Shown: positions 9,519-18,760 of the stretch, in pieces
Position numbering within the stretch: position 1 is the first letter of the stretch
Layout: every line of letters begins with the position of its first letter
Assembly (NCBI RefSeq): GCF_026015885.1
Contig: NZ_JAPDUG010000001.1
Location: forward strand, 124,001 to 188,000
DNA: 64,000 bases
Direction: 5' to 3'
Origin: Halocynthiibacter sp. SDUM655004
GTDB lineage: Bacteria > Pseudomonadota > Alphaproteobacteria > Rhodobacterales > Rhodobacteraceae
Made by a program: the position numbers and the translations under genes
The notes under the pieces: generated by a model
What the model was told of the DNA's origin: nothing
The model's database searches: none
What the model saw: only the letters and a program-made list of their open reading frames with translations

Positions 9519-10573
9519 TCTCTACGCTTTTTGCGCTTCAGAGTATCGCCGAGCTTCAGCTTTGGCGTAAGTTCAACGCGATCCTCCGGGCTAGGGTCTT
9601 CCCCCTGCGCGCGGCGCGCAATGATTTGCGCGGCAAGCTTGCCGATCTCGCGGCGTTCCGACCCCATAGAGGCAAGTTTGCGCGGCAACCCGTCTAAGAG
9701 TTCGACACCATTGAAGCCCGCAAGTCCGATGTGTTTCGGAACCTTGATACCTTTTTCCAGACAATAAAGAAGCCCGCCTGCGCCAATCATGTCATTGGAA
9801 TAATAGAGGAAATCTAGGTCTGGTGTGCGCTCAAGCATCGCCTCTGTCATTTCGCGCCCTTTAAGGAGCGCAGAGCCGCCAGAGTAAAATTCCTGATCGG
9901 CCACCTCAAGCCCAGCTTTCGCCAAGGCTTCGGTAAACCCCTCAAACCGTTTGCGCGCACGGTGATCGAGCGGCATCTTTGTGCCCATGAATCCGATGCG
10001 TTTGTAGCCAGCCTTGATAATCGCTTGCGCCATCTTGCGACCGGCGCGGCGATGCGAAATGCCGACCATTGCATCTATGGGTTCGCCATCGACATCCATA
10101 ATCTCAACGATAGGAATGCCTGCGTTCTCCATCATTGCGCGTGAAGCGTCGGAGTGCTCCAAACCTGCAATGATTACGCCGGAAGGCCGCCACGAGAGCA
10201 TTTCAAAGAGAACTTCTTCTTCCTTTTCCGGCAGGTAATTCGTGACGCCAACAACAGGCTGAAGTGGCGTGTCATCAAGCACGTCTGAAATGCCCGTTAA
10301 AACTTCGGGGAATACCATGTTTGAAAGCGACGGGATGATAACCGCCACCAGATTAACCCGCTGGCTGGCCAAGGCGCCCGCGATCTTGTTGGGGACATAT
10401 CCAAGTCGCTTTGCCGCCTCCTGAACCTTGACCCGCGTCTCCGCCGAGACATCGCCACGATTTCGCAGCACGCGGGATACCGTCATTTCGCTCACACCCG
10501 ATGCTTCAGAGACATCGCGGAGGGTGAGGGGACGCTTAGTTGCAGGGGAGGACTGGCTCAATGTAACCACCAT
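9515..10573 (-). CDS. LacI-family transcriptional regulator (GntR-like)
   Basis: 352 residues. An N-terminal helix-turn-helix with the LacI-family pattern TLRDVSEASGVSEMTVSRVL (about 18-37) and a hinge helix ending near NKIAGALASQR is followed by a periplasmic-binding-protein-like sensor (about 75-340). Overall it resembles E. coli GntR, the gluconate repressor (shared MLSW, GIPVVE-like and NDMIGAGG-type elements). A GntR-type palindrome lies 67 bases upstream in the divergent intergenic region. This suggests autoregulation and control of the divergent GH3 gene. The inducer is unknown; no gluconate genes are adjacent. Confidence 0.9.
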   Translation of the reverse strand: MVVTLSQSSPATKRPLTLRDVSEASGVSEMTVSRVLRNRGDVSAETRVKVQEAAKRLGYVPNKIAGALASQRVNLVAVIIPSLSNMVFPEVLTGISDVLDDTPLQPVVGVTNYLPEKEEEVLFEMLSWRPSGVIIAGLEHSDASRAMMENAGIPIVEIMDVDGEPIDAMVGISHRRAGRKMAQAIIKAGYKRIGFMGTKMPLDHRARKRFEGFTEALAKAGLEVADQEFYSGGSALLKGREMTEAMLERTPDLDFLYYSNDMIGAGGLLYCLEKGIKVPKHIGLAGFNGVELLDGLPRKLASMGSERREIGKLAAQIIARRAQGEDPSPEDRVELTPKLKLGDTLKRKKRRD

Positions 10574-10639
10574 ATGAAATTTTGATTTCTTTATTGATAG
10601 CGCGAAAATCTCTCTTGTCCAATGACGGATGCTGGAGTA

Positions 10640-10653
10640 TGTTATCGCTAACA
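10640..10653. promoter_or_regulatory. GntR/LacI-type operator palindrome
   Basis: TGTTA-TCGC-TAACA is a perfect 5-4-5 palindrome in the 246-base space between the divergent LacI regulator and GH3 genes. It matches the ATGTTA-N4-TAACAT consensus known for E. coli GntR/IdnR. Assignment to the adjacent regulator is inference. Confidence 0.6.
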
Positions 10654-10819
10654 GTAAAGTCCGGCGCGTCCTGCAAGCTCTCTATCTCTTGGCGCAATGG
10701 ATTGAGGGGGATGTGGTGGGCCAAATTCACTCCCCCTTTACTGTAACCTCCAACGGTATTTCTCTTTGCTCCGGTCTGCGGAACGTGCCACTGTTTTCGC
10801 AAGAAAAACGGAGGTAGGC

Positions 10820-11914
10820 ATGGCGGATTTATCGGAAGTCGGGCAGCATTTTCTGATGGGGCTTCGGCCGACAACGTCGTTGCACAAAGATGACAAGCAC
10901 ATGTTGGCCACGCTTAAGCCGCTCGGGATTGTGCTCTTCCGCGATAATTTCCTCCAAGATGCGCCCTACGATGAATGGTTCCCTGCCTACCAGTCATTGC
11001 TAAATGAGGTTGCAGCTGCGCTTGGGCGCGATGATTTTGTTGTCAGTATTGACCATGAGGGTGGTCGGGTCTGCCGGCCTCCCGAGCCAGTAACTCAATA
11101 TGATTACGCTCGAAATTGGGTGGACAAGGCTGAAAATGTAGGCGTTGCCGTTGGGCGCGAGCTGGCGTCTATGGGGATCAACCTGAATTTTGCACCGGTG
11201 CTGGATATTGACTCTAATCCGGACAATCCGGTCATTGGCCCTCGCGCGTTTGGCACTACTCCAGAAGATGTTGTTAAGGCTGGTCTGACGTTTGCGCGGG
11301 CGATGGAAGGCGAAGGGGTTGTAGCATGTGCGAAACACTACCCTGGCCACGGAGACACAGCGCAGGACTCACATTACGAACTGCCTGTTGTGAATACGCT
11401 TGCCGGAGAGCGCAATATCCGCGAGTTGGTGCCGTTCAAGGCCGCAATTGAAGCGGGAATGCAGATGATCATGACCTCGCACGTTATGATTCCGGATATT
11501 GATCCAGATTTTCCCGCGACATTATCAAGCCGAATTGTTCGTGAAGAACTTCGTGGTCGGTTTGGCTACGATGGCGTTGTGATTTCAGACGACACAGGCA
11601 TGCGCGCAATGGACAGCTATTTCAAAGACCCGTCCGTAGCAGCGGATTTCTTTGCGTCAGGGCATGATATTCTAATGATCTGTTCCTATTGGGCAGATAC
11701 CGACAGAGCGCTTGGCCTTGCGGAGCATCTTATTAAAGCAAAGAAATCAGCGAGCTATGCGCAAGGTATTCTCGCGCCTTCCGAGCAGCGGCTGGCCCGT
11801 TTCCGCGAAACTTTGCCAAAGAATACACCAAAGCACATGCCGCCAGAGTTCTGGGCAGCACATAAAGAAGTTGCCCCGCTATTTGCGGGGGAGCGGGCTG
11901 TTATCGTTCGGTAA
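10820..11914 (+). CDS. Glycoside hydrolase family 3 beta-N-acetylhexosaminidase (NagZ-like)
   Basis: 364 residues from ATG 10820, chosen because GGAGG lies at 10810-10814; the frame is open 18 codons further upstream. Family features: IDHEGGRVCR (substrate loop), KHYPGHGDTAQDSH, with the His/Asp acid-base dyad of NagZ-type enzymes, and VISDDTGM, carrying the nucleophile Asp. No signal peptide is seen, so it acts in the cytosol, most simply in muropeptide or chito-oligosaccharide recycling. It diverges from the LacI regulator, with an operator between them, which suggests sugar-responsive expression rather than a constitutive recycling role. Confidence 0.88.
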   Translation: MADLSEVGQHFLMGLRPTTSLHKDDKHMLATLKPLGIVLFRDNFLQDAPYDEWFPAYQSLLNEVAAALGRDDFVVSIDHEGGRVCRPPEPVTQYDYARNWVDKAENVGVAVGRELASMGINLNFAPVLDIDSNPDNPVIGPRAFGTTPEDVVKAGLTFARAMEGEGVVACAKHYPGHGDTAQDSHYELPVVNTLAGERNIRELVPFKAAIEAGMQMIMTSHVMIPDIDPDFPATLSSRIVREELRGRFGYDGVVISDDTGMRAMDSYFKDPSVAADFFASGHDILMICSYWADTDRALGLAEHLIKAKKSASYAQGILAPSEQRLARFRETLPKNTPKHMPPEFWAAHKEVAPLFAGERAVIVR

Positions 11915-12229
11915 TTGACGTGGCGAATGCGTCGCCACCTGTGCTGGTTGGGTGCGCGTAAAGTCACGTCTTTAACATTGATTTAATTGATGAAATATTC
12001 GAATCTTCACTTGAAAGGATGTGCATGAGTTCCGCATGAATTCACACTACATTCCCAATACATTACCCAGAAGTTTATCGTTACGCGTTAGTGCTAAGCT
12101 TTGCCAAAAACTCGGTCTTTAGACACTCGAGAGTGGACGCGAACGAAGGTATTGCCTCGCTGGCTGTTCAGAGGTCGAAGTTTGCAACGCAGGATTATCC
12201 CGCGGTCTGTCAAGTCGCTTCGGTGGCTA
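11915..12229. other. Intergenic region between convergent GH3 and NYN-RNase genes
   Basis: 315 bases without a convincing gene. Just after the GH3 stop there is a hairpin GTGGCGA (11920-11926) / TCGCCAC (11932-11938) with a 5-base loop and no T-run. The rest is moderately AT-rich. I see no tRNA cloverleaf. A plus-strand open frame from 12101 runs antisense into the RNase gene and is a shadow. Confidence 0.5.
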
Positions 12230-12988
12230 TTAAATGCGATGTTGAAGCAACCTGATTTCGTCACCCGATATTTTAACGCCCTTGCGCCAAAGGTTGTCCT
12301 TCATCACGGACGGATATTTGTGTGCATAATCACGATATCTGTCGTTGGACACAGCAAAGGATATTGGCAAATAATTGAGGCATTCGAGAATGTATTTGTC
12401 AGCTTGAACTCCGCTAGGCACGATATAGATTTCGTTTTTCTTGAGCCCGAAGATACTTTCGAGCATCGCCAATGAATGTCGCGTGCCGCTTGAAAAAGCC
12501 CCGTGTTTGCCGAGTGTGTAAAAGATATTGGCGTCAAAAAAACAAACGATACGATATCCCTGCGAACGAAGAAGGTCTACGACTTCACCAAGCGGTTGGG
12601 CGTCTAGGCCATGTTTGTGCCCAAGATGGTAAATGTTGCTTCCATCAAAAACCGCTGTTTTCTCATCCAGTCGCAATTCGCGCATGAATCCCTGACGATC
12701 ATTCCGCAGCAGAAAATGTTGCTTGTGTGCGCGAGCGCTGCGATTCAGCAACCACCAGAGCATCGTCAATGTCGCTAAAAGGATCAAAACGGGGGCCATG
12801 CCCAGGTCTGTCTCTCCCAAAAACAACCACAAAAGCAGCGCAGATAAGCATGCGAGAAGGCTGAAGTTTGCGAGATTTAGAAGGGTCCGACCGATCCACG
12901 ACCCAGCAATTGCGCTTGGTTGAGAGTCAAAATTATTTGTGAGCAATTCGCCCAATGTCACGGGTTTCGAGGCCAAAGTGTTTCTCAT
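12230..12988 (-). CDS. Membrane-anchored Zc3h12a/NYN-type ribonuclease (PIN-like)
   Basis: 252 residues. Two hydrophobic segments at about 37-57 and 64-81 anchor the protein; the soluble domain follows. The C-terminal half looks like the RNase_Zc3h12a (NYN) PIN-like fold. The first acidic residue is in VFDGSNIYH (Asp115), then CFFDANIFY (Asp152), an Asp near residue 187 and the family hallmark VSNDRYRDY (Asp206), followed by a basic NLWRKGVKI strand. These four acidic positions are the expected Mg2+-binding set, so the site appears intact. In animals the related domain degrades mRNA. Bacterial membrane-anchored versions are little studied. It stands alone between a GH3 gene and an ABC operon. 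Confidence 0.75.
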   Translation of the reverse strand: MRNTLASKPVTLGELLTNNFDSQPSAIAGSWIGRTLLNLANFSLLACLSALLLWLFLGETDLGMAPVLILLATLTMLWWLLNRSARAHKQHFLLRNDRQGFMRELRLDEKTAVFDGSNIYHLGHKHGLDAQPLGEVVDLLRSQGYRIVCFFDANIFYTLGKHGAFSSGTRHSLAMLESIFGLKKNEIYIVPSGVQADKYILECLNYLPISFAVSNDRYRDYAHKYPSVMKDNLWRKGVKISGDEIRLLQHRI

Positions 12989-13424
12989 GTAAATGCTGTT
13001 TGAAGAAAGGTACTCAAGCTAATCTAAAATGTCTGTAAAGGTATGAATTGCTTTGACTGTAGTCAAAATAAGTCAATCAAACAACGCCTTGCTATAGCTC
13101 GAAACCTTCGTACTGCGGATTCCATTATCCGCCATCTTTCTTCCTGCTCATTGGCAGTCATGGCCCATCGCCGACAATCACCACGGGTTAGCGTGCTGCT
13201 CATCAAAGCAGACATTCGCTGCGAGCGCTCGGATTGACGAATTGATTTCACGGGTTCGTTCAGTAGTTGTGAGCGGCTAAAGCGAACCTCTATTTTCGAG
13301 ATTAACAACGAACCTTCAATGTAATGGTCAAATTCGTTACACTTGGTAAGTTGACCAGAACCGCCTTGACCTCATTGGAATAATGCGCAGTCTCAGCGGG
13401 TAACGAATTTCAGGAGAACCGACG
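12989..13424. other. Intergenic region between divergent RNase and ABC-importer genes
   Basis: 436 bases expected to hold promoters for both flanking genes. The only structured element I find is the inverted repeat described at 13325-13357. Small open frames on both strands (for example 81 codons at 13063-13308, minus) have no ribosome-binding site and no recognisable protein pattern. Confidence 0.5.
13325..13357. promoter_or_regulatory. Inverted repeat upstream of ABC importer, possible operator
   Basis: TGGTCAA (13325-13331) and TTGACCA (13351-13357) are perfect complements separated by 19 bases, about 70 bases before the substrate-binding-protein start. The centre-to-centre distance of 26 bases is more than two helical turns. 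TGGTC/GACCA half sites are common in GntR/FadR-family operators, but no such regulator gene is adjacent. Confidence 0.3.
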
Positions 13425-15002
13425 ATGAGCCATTACCTAAAAAAATCATTTGTGCTCGGAGGAGCGCTCTCATTGGCGGCGCTAAGCGTTCAGGCTGAAA
13501 GCTTCAACTGGGCGTCGAAGACAGATCCGCAGACGATGGACCCTCACGCTGTCAACTCTACGCCAGTGTTGTCATTTCTAAACAACATCTATGAAGGTCT
13601 TGTACGACGTGCGCCGGATATGTCGATCGAACCGTCGCTCGCGACGTCATGGGAACCGCTGGAGGGCGAGAACGGCTGGCGTTTCAATCTGCGTGAAGGA
13701 GTGACATTTCAGGACGGCGCTGCCTTCACCTCCGAAGATGTCATGTTTTCTTATGAACGCGCGTCAAGTGAAGCAGCCGATACTCGGTCATGGTTCTCGC
13801 CAGTTACTGATGTGCGCATCGTTGATGACTACACGATTGAATTCCTGACGAATTCCCCAAATCCATTGTTCCCATCGTCTATCGCGAACTTCATGATCCT
13901 CGATTCCGATTGGGCAAAGTCGAACGATGCGGTTTTACCTGCCAAGGATTCCGAGAATTTCGCGACCCTGAATGTGAATGGCACCGGCCCCTTCACCGTT
14001 GCAAGCCGCGATCCTGGCGTGAAGACCGTTTTGGTACCACACGCAGAATGGTGGGACACGCCCACTCACAACATCACCGAAGCCACGTTTACCCCGATCG
14101 GTAACTCCGCTACTGGTCTGGCCGCGCTTTTGTCAGGTGACATTGATTTCATCGAGCCGATCCCGTTGCAAGACGTTGAACAGGTCGAAAGCCGTGATGG
14201 GTTCCGTGTTATCGAAGGTGAGGAAACCCGAGTCATCATGTTCGGTTTCGGACATGAACACGACACGCTGCTCTACTCAAACGATGTAACCGACACGAAC
14301 CCGTTTACTGATCCGCGCGTGCGACTGGCTGCGGCACATGCTATCGATATCGCATCCATCGACCGCGTGCTATTCCGCGGTAAGATCGAAGCGGCTAGCC
14401 AGTTGGTGCCAGCAAATATTTCCGGCTACTCCGAGGCCAATCAGGACCGCCCCGCGTATGATCCCGAGCGAGCAAAAGAACTTCTTGCAGAGGCAGGGTA
14501 TCCCGATGGGTTCAGCTTCGGTTTGAAATGCACAAACGACCGTTACATTAACGACGAAGCCCTGTGCCGTGCGGCAGCTTCGATGTTTGCGGCTGTCGGT
14601 CTGGATGCACAATTGTCCACAGGTCCGGTGCGCGACTATTGGGAGCAGCTGCGAGCAGACGATTTCGATATGTACCTCTTGGGCTGGTCCCCAGGCACAT
14701 TCGATATCGAGCATCCGGTGCGGTTCTTGCTTCATACCCAAGACGACGAGGCCAAATTGGGATCTTGGAATTTCGGTAACTATTCCAACGCCCGCGTTGA
14801 TGAGCTGTTGCCTTTGATCTTGAAAGAACTCGATCCTGCGGCACGTCAGGACATGATCGATGAGTTGGTCAAGATTACGCAAGACGAAGTTGCATATATC
14901 CCGCTATATACGCAGCCGCTGATCTGGGCAGTGAAAGACAATATCGACGTTACTCAACGCGCCGATAACTTCTTTATGCTGCGTTGGGTCACTGTGAACT
15001 GA
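13425..15002 (+). CDS. ABC transporter substrate-binding protein, family 5 (peptide/opine/nickel type)
   Basis: Secreted solute receptor of 525 residues with a Sec signal peptide (about 1-24, ending VQA-ES). The SBP_bac_5 pattern is visible: DPQTMDPHAVNS near the N-terminus, NNIYEGLVRR, EPSLATSWEP, NLREGVTFQDG and the C-terminal DYWEQLRADDFDMYLLGW. It is the first gene of a four-gene importer (receptor, two permeases, fused ATPase). Ligand specificity within the di/oligopeptide group cannot be read from the sequence. An AGGAGA precedes the ATG. Confidence 0.93.
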   Translation: MSHYLKKSFVLGGALSLAALSVQAESFNWASKTDPQTMDPHAVNSTPVLSFLNNIYEGLVRRAPDMSIEPSLATSWEPLEGENGWRFNLREGVTFQDGAAFTSEDVMFSYERASSEAADTRSWFSPVTDVRIVDDYTIEFLTNSPNPLFPSSIANFMILDSDWAKSNDAVLPAKDSENFATLNVNGTGPFTVASRDPGVKTVLVPHAEWWDTPTHNITEATFTPIGNSATGLAALLSGDIDFIEPIPLQDVEQVESRDGFRVIEGEETRVIMFGFGHEHDTLLYSNDVTDTNPFTDPRVRLAAAHAIDIASIDRVLFRGKIEAASQLVPANISGYSEANQDRPAYDPERAKELLAEAGYPDGFSFGLKCTNDRYINDEALCRAAASMFAAVGLDAQLSTGPVRDYWEQLRADDFDMYLLGWSPGTFDIEHPVRFLLHTQDDEAKLGSWNFGNYSNARVDELLPLILKELDPAARQDMIDELVKITQDEVAYIPLYTQPLIWAVKDNIDVTQRADNFFMLRWVTVN

Positions 15003-15026
15003 TCGAGATAGAAAAGCAGTAAGGCA

Positions 15027-16001
15027 ATGGTGTTTTTCCTGACAAAACGGCTGATACAGTCGGTGTTTGTGATGCTCGCCGTTGCCTTTCTGGCGTTCTC
15101 TTTGTTTCGCTATGTGGGTGACCCCGTGTCTCAAATGACGGGGGTCGAAACTTCGGTGGAAGATCGCGAACGCTTGCGTGAAGATCTCGGTCTAAACGAC
15201 CCATTCGTCTATCAGTTTGTGCGCTTTACTGGCGACTTGTTGAAAGGCGATTTCGGATATTCCTATCGAACGCGTCAACCGGTGGCGGAAATGATCGCAT
15301 CGCGTATTCCCGCCACATTGGAGCTTGGGCTAGTTGCGCTGATGATCTCGCTGCTGGTTGGCATTCCGGCGGGTGTCTACACTGCTCTGAGGCCGCGCGG
15401 GTTTGCCACGCAAACGATATTGATGCTCACACTGGTCGGCGTTTCAATTCCCACCTTTGTCATCGGCATCATGCTGATCTTCTTTTTTGGCGTTCAACTG
15501 GGTTGGCTGCCTACGTTCGGGCGCGGCGGCACAGTGAGTGTGGGCGGTTGGGAAACGTCGTTTCTAACGATAGACGGCTGGCGCTCCCTGATTTTGCCAG
15601 CGCTGACACTCGGTGTGTATCAGCTTACGTTGACGATGCGACTCGTGAGAGCAGAAATGATGGACGTTATGCAGTCCGATTATATCCGCTTCGCAACGGC
15701 GCGCGGTGTGCCGATGGGACGTATGTATTTCCGTCATGCACTGTCAAATACCATGGTGCCTGTCATCACAATCATTGGCCTTCAGTTTGGCGGCGTTATT
15801 GCGTTTTCCATTGTCACCGAAAGTGTATTCCAGTGGCCGGGGATGGGTTTGTTATTTCTCGAGTCGATCCGCTTCGTCGATATTCCTGTAATGGGCGTGT
15901 ATTTGGTCGTGATCGCATTTTTCTTTGTTCTCGTGAACCTGATCGTTGATCTTCTGTATGTGCTGATCGACCCACGTTTACGCATAAGTGATGTGTCCTG
16001 A
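15027..16001 (+). CDS. ABC transporter permease, DppB/OppB type
   Basis: 324-residue inner-membrane permease with six predicted membrane segments (about 10-30, 100-125, 135-160, 180-200, 250-275, 290-312). The EAA-loop pattern RFATARGVPMGRMYFRHALS (about 213-232) docks on the ATPase. The N-terminal domain with DPVSQMTG and LGLNDPFVYQF is typical of the DppB family. It lies 24 bases after the receptor gene and its stop overlaps the start of the second permease by one base. Confidence 0.94.
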   Translation: MVFFLTKRLIQSVFVMLAVAFLAFSLFRYVGDPVSQMTGVETSVEDRERLREDLGLNDPFVYQFVRFTGDLLKGDFGYSYRTRQPVAEMIASRIPATLELGLVALMISLLVGIPAGVYTALRPRGFATQTILMLTLVGVSIPTFVIGIMLIFFFGVQLGWLPTFGRGGTVSVGGWETSFLTIDGWRSLILPALTLGVYQLTLTMRLVRAEMMDVMQSDYIRFATARGVPMGRMYFRHALSNTMVPVITIIGLQFGGVIAFSIVTESVFQWPGMGLLFLESIRFVDIPVMGVYLVVIAFFFVLVNLIVDLLYVLIDPRLRISDVS

Positions 16002-16906
16002 TGCTCGACTTTATCAAACGCCATGAAGGCCTTTGGCTTTTCACGCACTCACCGTCGGTGATGATCGCCGCGATTGTTGCGCTGGCCATCCTGATCGGAG
16101 CAGTTTTCGCGCCGTGGATTGCGCCGGTAGACCCCTATGACCTTTCATCGTTTTCGCTGATGGATGGATTGCTGCCTCCTGTATGGGAGGAATTCGGAAC
16201 ATCCAAATTCCCGCTCGGCACCGATGATCAGGGGCGAGATATGATTTCCTCCATCCTGTACGGCGCGCGGCTTTCGCTCATCATCGGGGTCTGTGCAATG
16301 GCGATCGCGTCGATCTTGGGCGTTGGGCTTGGGTTGGCTGCCGGATACATTGGCGGGCGATTTGATGCTGTTGTCATGCGCATCGCCGACATCCAACTGG
16401 CTCTACCCGCGATCCTGACTGCCTTGTTGATCGATGGCATCGCTCGCGGAATCTTGCCCCCAGAGTTACGGCAAGACATGCGCGTCGTTGTTCTGACGCT
16501 CGCAATTGCGCTGTCGCTTTGGGTAAACTTTGCGCGGACCGCACGAGCATCGACATTCGTCCAGATGAACAAGGAATACGTGCAGGCAGCAATGATGCAG
16601 GGCCAACACCCGTTGCGGATCATGTTTGTGCATATCCTGCCGAATATTCTGGGGCCGTTGCTGGTGATCATGACCGTCGATCTAGCCTCTGCGATCTTGC
16701 TTGAGGCGACCTTGTCATTTCTTGGTATTGGTCTGCCTGCCGACAGCCCGTCATTGGGCACATTGATCCGAATTGGGATGCAATTCCTCCTGTCCGGCGA
16801 ATGGTGGATTTTGTGGATACCTACGCTGTTCCTGATCGCGCTGGTCGTGTCCATCAACGTGCTGGGCGATTTCCTCCGTGACGTCTTCAATCCGAGGCTG
16901 CGCTGA
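16001..16906 (+). CDS. ABC transporter permease, DppC/OppC type
   Basis: 301 residues with an N-terminal membrane segment (about 24-45), the DppC-type periplasmic loop containing FPLGTDDQGRDMISSILYG, and four or five further membrane segments. The EAA loop KEYVQAAMMQGQHPLRIMF is at about 188-206. It pairs with the preceding permease. The start ATG shares its A with the preceding stop (TGATG) and its stop overlaps the ATPase start, so all three membrane/ATPase genes are translationally coupled. Confidence 0.94.
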   Translation: MLDFIKRHEGLWLFTHSPSVMIAAIVALAILIGAVFAPWIAPVDPYDLSSFSLMDGLLPPVWEEFGTSKFPLGTDDQGRDMISSILYGARLSLIIGVCAMAIASILGVGLGLAAGYIGGRFDAVVMRIADIQLALPAILTALLIDGIARGILPPELRQDMRVVVLTLAIALSLWVNFARTARASTFVQMNKEYVQAAMMQGQHPLRIMFVHILPNILGPLLVIMTVDLASAILLEATLSFLGIGLPADSPSLGTLIRIGMQFLLSGEWWILWIPTLFLIALVVSINVLGDFLRDVFNPRLR

Positions 16907-18597
16907 TGTTGAGGGTTGAGAACCTAACCGTAAAATTCCCGTCTCGCTTTGGTGACTTTACCGCCGTGCAAGATTTGTCGATGACCATCAAGCCGGGTGA
17001 AATTCATGGTCTCGTCGGTGAGAGCGGCGCAGGTAAATCCACCGTCGGCGCGGCAATTATCGGGCTGCTGCAAAGCCCGGGCTATATATCGGACGGCACC
17101 ATGATGCTGGGTGACACCGATTTGCGCGGTCTGGACCAGCAAGAAGCCCACCGTCTGCGCGGCAAGCGTATTTCGATGATCTTTCAAGACCCGCAGACAA
17201 GCTTGAATCCTTTAATGCGCATTGAGGACCAACTCGTAGAGACCATCCTCGCGCATGAAGATATTTCCGCCGCTGCAGCCAAGAGCCGCGCAATTGATCT
17301 GCTCGAAGAAATGGGAATCAAAGACGCGGCGTCGCGCATGCAATCATATCCGCACCAATTTTCTGGGGGCATGCGCCAACGTGTTGTTATCGCCTTAGCG
17401 CTTTGCACAAATCCCGAGTTGATTATTGCCGATGAGCCGACAACCGCCCTTGATGTCGCGGTGCAATCGCAAGTGCTGGATCTAATCCGGCGTCTTGCAG
17501 AAGTACGCAAGGTCGGGTTTATGTTGATCACCCATGATATCGGCGTGATTGCGCGAATTGCCGACACAGTAACGGTCATGCGGCACGGCAAAGGAATTGA
17601 AAGCGGTCCTACTGCGCAGGTTCTGGGAAATCCGGTTCATACCTATACCAAACAATTGATGGCGGCCGTGCCCCCACTCGATCGGAAGATAGACCGTTTC
17701 ATGGTGCCGGAGAAAGACGACATTGTGACACCAAGTATGAACAGCGGTGCCCAAGCAGAGGCGTGGTTGCTTAGCGGTACAAAGTCGGACCCGATCGGCC
17801 TTTCTCTCTCTGATATCGACGTTACTTTTCCGGGTGTTCGGACATCTATCTTTAGAAAGCCGGATCCGTTTGTCGCGCTAAGCGAAATCAGTTTCGACGT
17901 TCGCCCGGGGTCCGTCATGGGAATTGTCGGAGAAAGTGGCTCCGGAAAATCTACGCTGGCGAAAACACTGACCGGACTGGTCAAACCAGCCAATGGCACG
18001 ATGACACTTGGGAGTGCCGATCTGCCTGGTGGAAAAACAAGAGCACGCAAACATCCATCGCGTCAGCTGATGCAGATGGTTTTCCAAGACCCGTTCTCCT
18101 CCCTGAATTCGAGGCACAAGATTGGTGATATCTTGGCCGAACCACTTTGGCTGTATGGTCTGGTCAAGGATCAAAAGGAACGACAGGAATTGTGTGCAGA
18201 CATGCTCGGCCTTGTCGGCATGCCACCCGAGGCAATCAATAAGTTTCCTCACCAGTTTTCCGGTGGCCAACGTCAACGCATCGCGGTTGCACGGGCTCTT
18301 TTGGCGCGGCCGAAAATACTGATCTGTGACGAGCCAACTTCGGCCCTCGACGTATCCATTCAAGCACAGCTTTTGAACCTGCTGAAAGACCTGCAAAAGG
18401 CGTTTGGATTAACCGTCATCTTTATCAGCCACAATCTATCGGTCGTGCGCCAGATGTCGGATGATGTTGTGGTTTTGCGCAACGGACGCATTCAAGAAAA
18501 AGGACCTTCAGAGCAGGTGTATGAAGACCCTAAAGCGGACTACACAAAGAGATTACTGGAACTGACCCCAACAATGCCAAGTCAATGGATGTCATGA
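16906..18597 (+). CDS. ABC transporter ATP-binding protein, fused DppD-DppF type
   Basis: 563 residues containing two complete ATPase domains in tandem. The first has Walker A GESGAGKST (about 39-47) and signature FSGGMRQRV with Walker B LIIADEPT. The second has Walker A GESGSGKST (about 344-352), signature FSGGQRQRI and Walker B LICDEPTSALD. The oligopeptide-permease extension follows the first domain (VHTYTKQLMAAVPPL). This one polypeptide therefore supplies both nucleotide-binding subunits of the importer. Last intact gene of the operon. Confidence 0.95.
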   Translation: MLRVENLTVKFPSRFGDFTAVQDLSMTIKPGEIHGLVGESGAGKSTVGAAIIGLLQSPGYISDGTMMLGDTDLRGLDQQEAHRLRGKRISMIFQDPQTSLNPLMRIEDQLVETILAHEDISAAAAKSRAIDLLEEMGIKDAASRMQSYPHQFSGGMRQRVVIALALCTNPELIIADEPTTALDVAVQSQVLDLIRRLAEVRKVGFMLITHDIGVIARIADTVTVMRHGKGIESGPTAQVLGNPVHTYTKQLMAAVPPLDRKIDRFMVPEKDDIVTPSMNSGAQAEAWLLSGTKSDPIGLSLSDIDVTFPGVRTSIFRKPDPFVALSEISFDVRPGSVMGIVGESGSGKSTLAKTLTGLVKPANGTMTLGSADLPGGKTRARKHPSRQLMQMVFQDPFSSLNSRHKIGDILAEPLWLYGLVKDQKERQELCADMLGLVGMPPEAINKFPHQFSGGQRQRIAVARALLARPKILICDEPTSALDVSIQAQLLNLLKDLQKAFGLTVIFISHNLSVVRQMSDDVVVLRNGRIQEKGPSEQVYEDPKADYTKRLLELTPTMPSQWMS

Positions 18598-18662
18598 TGA
18601 CCCAAATGACAGGTGAGCAGGCATTGCGTAGTTTGCGGCAAAGGTCTGGTTCACGCCGTTAG
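18594..18662 (+). pseudogene. Possible truncated remnant of a fifth operon gene
   Basis: An ATG overlaps the ATPase stop as ATGA, the same coupling used by the other genes of this operon, but the frame closes after 22 codons. The context suggests an operon gene whose body has been lost. It is too short to assign and may be chance. Confidence 0.2.
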
Positions 18663-18760
18663 CGCGGAATGTCGAACTACATCTCCTTGTCGGAAGAAGC
18701 GTTCTGACTTTGAATCAACTGAGCAAGTATTTAATTGTAATCCGCATGCAAATTGATTGC

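Noticed and set aside
13063-13308. 81-codon minus-strand frame in the intergenic region
   Set aside because: No ribosome-binding site and no recognisable protein pattern.
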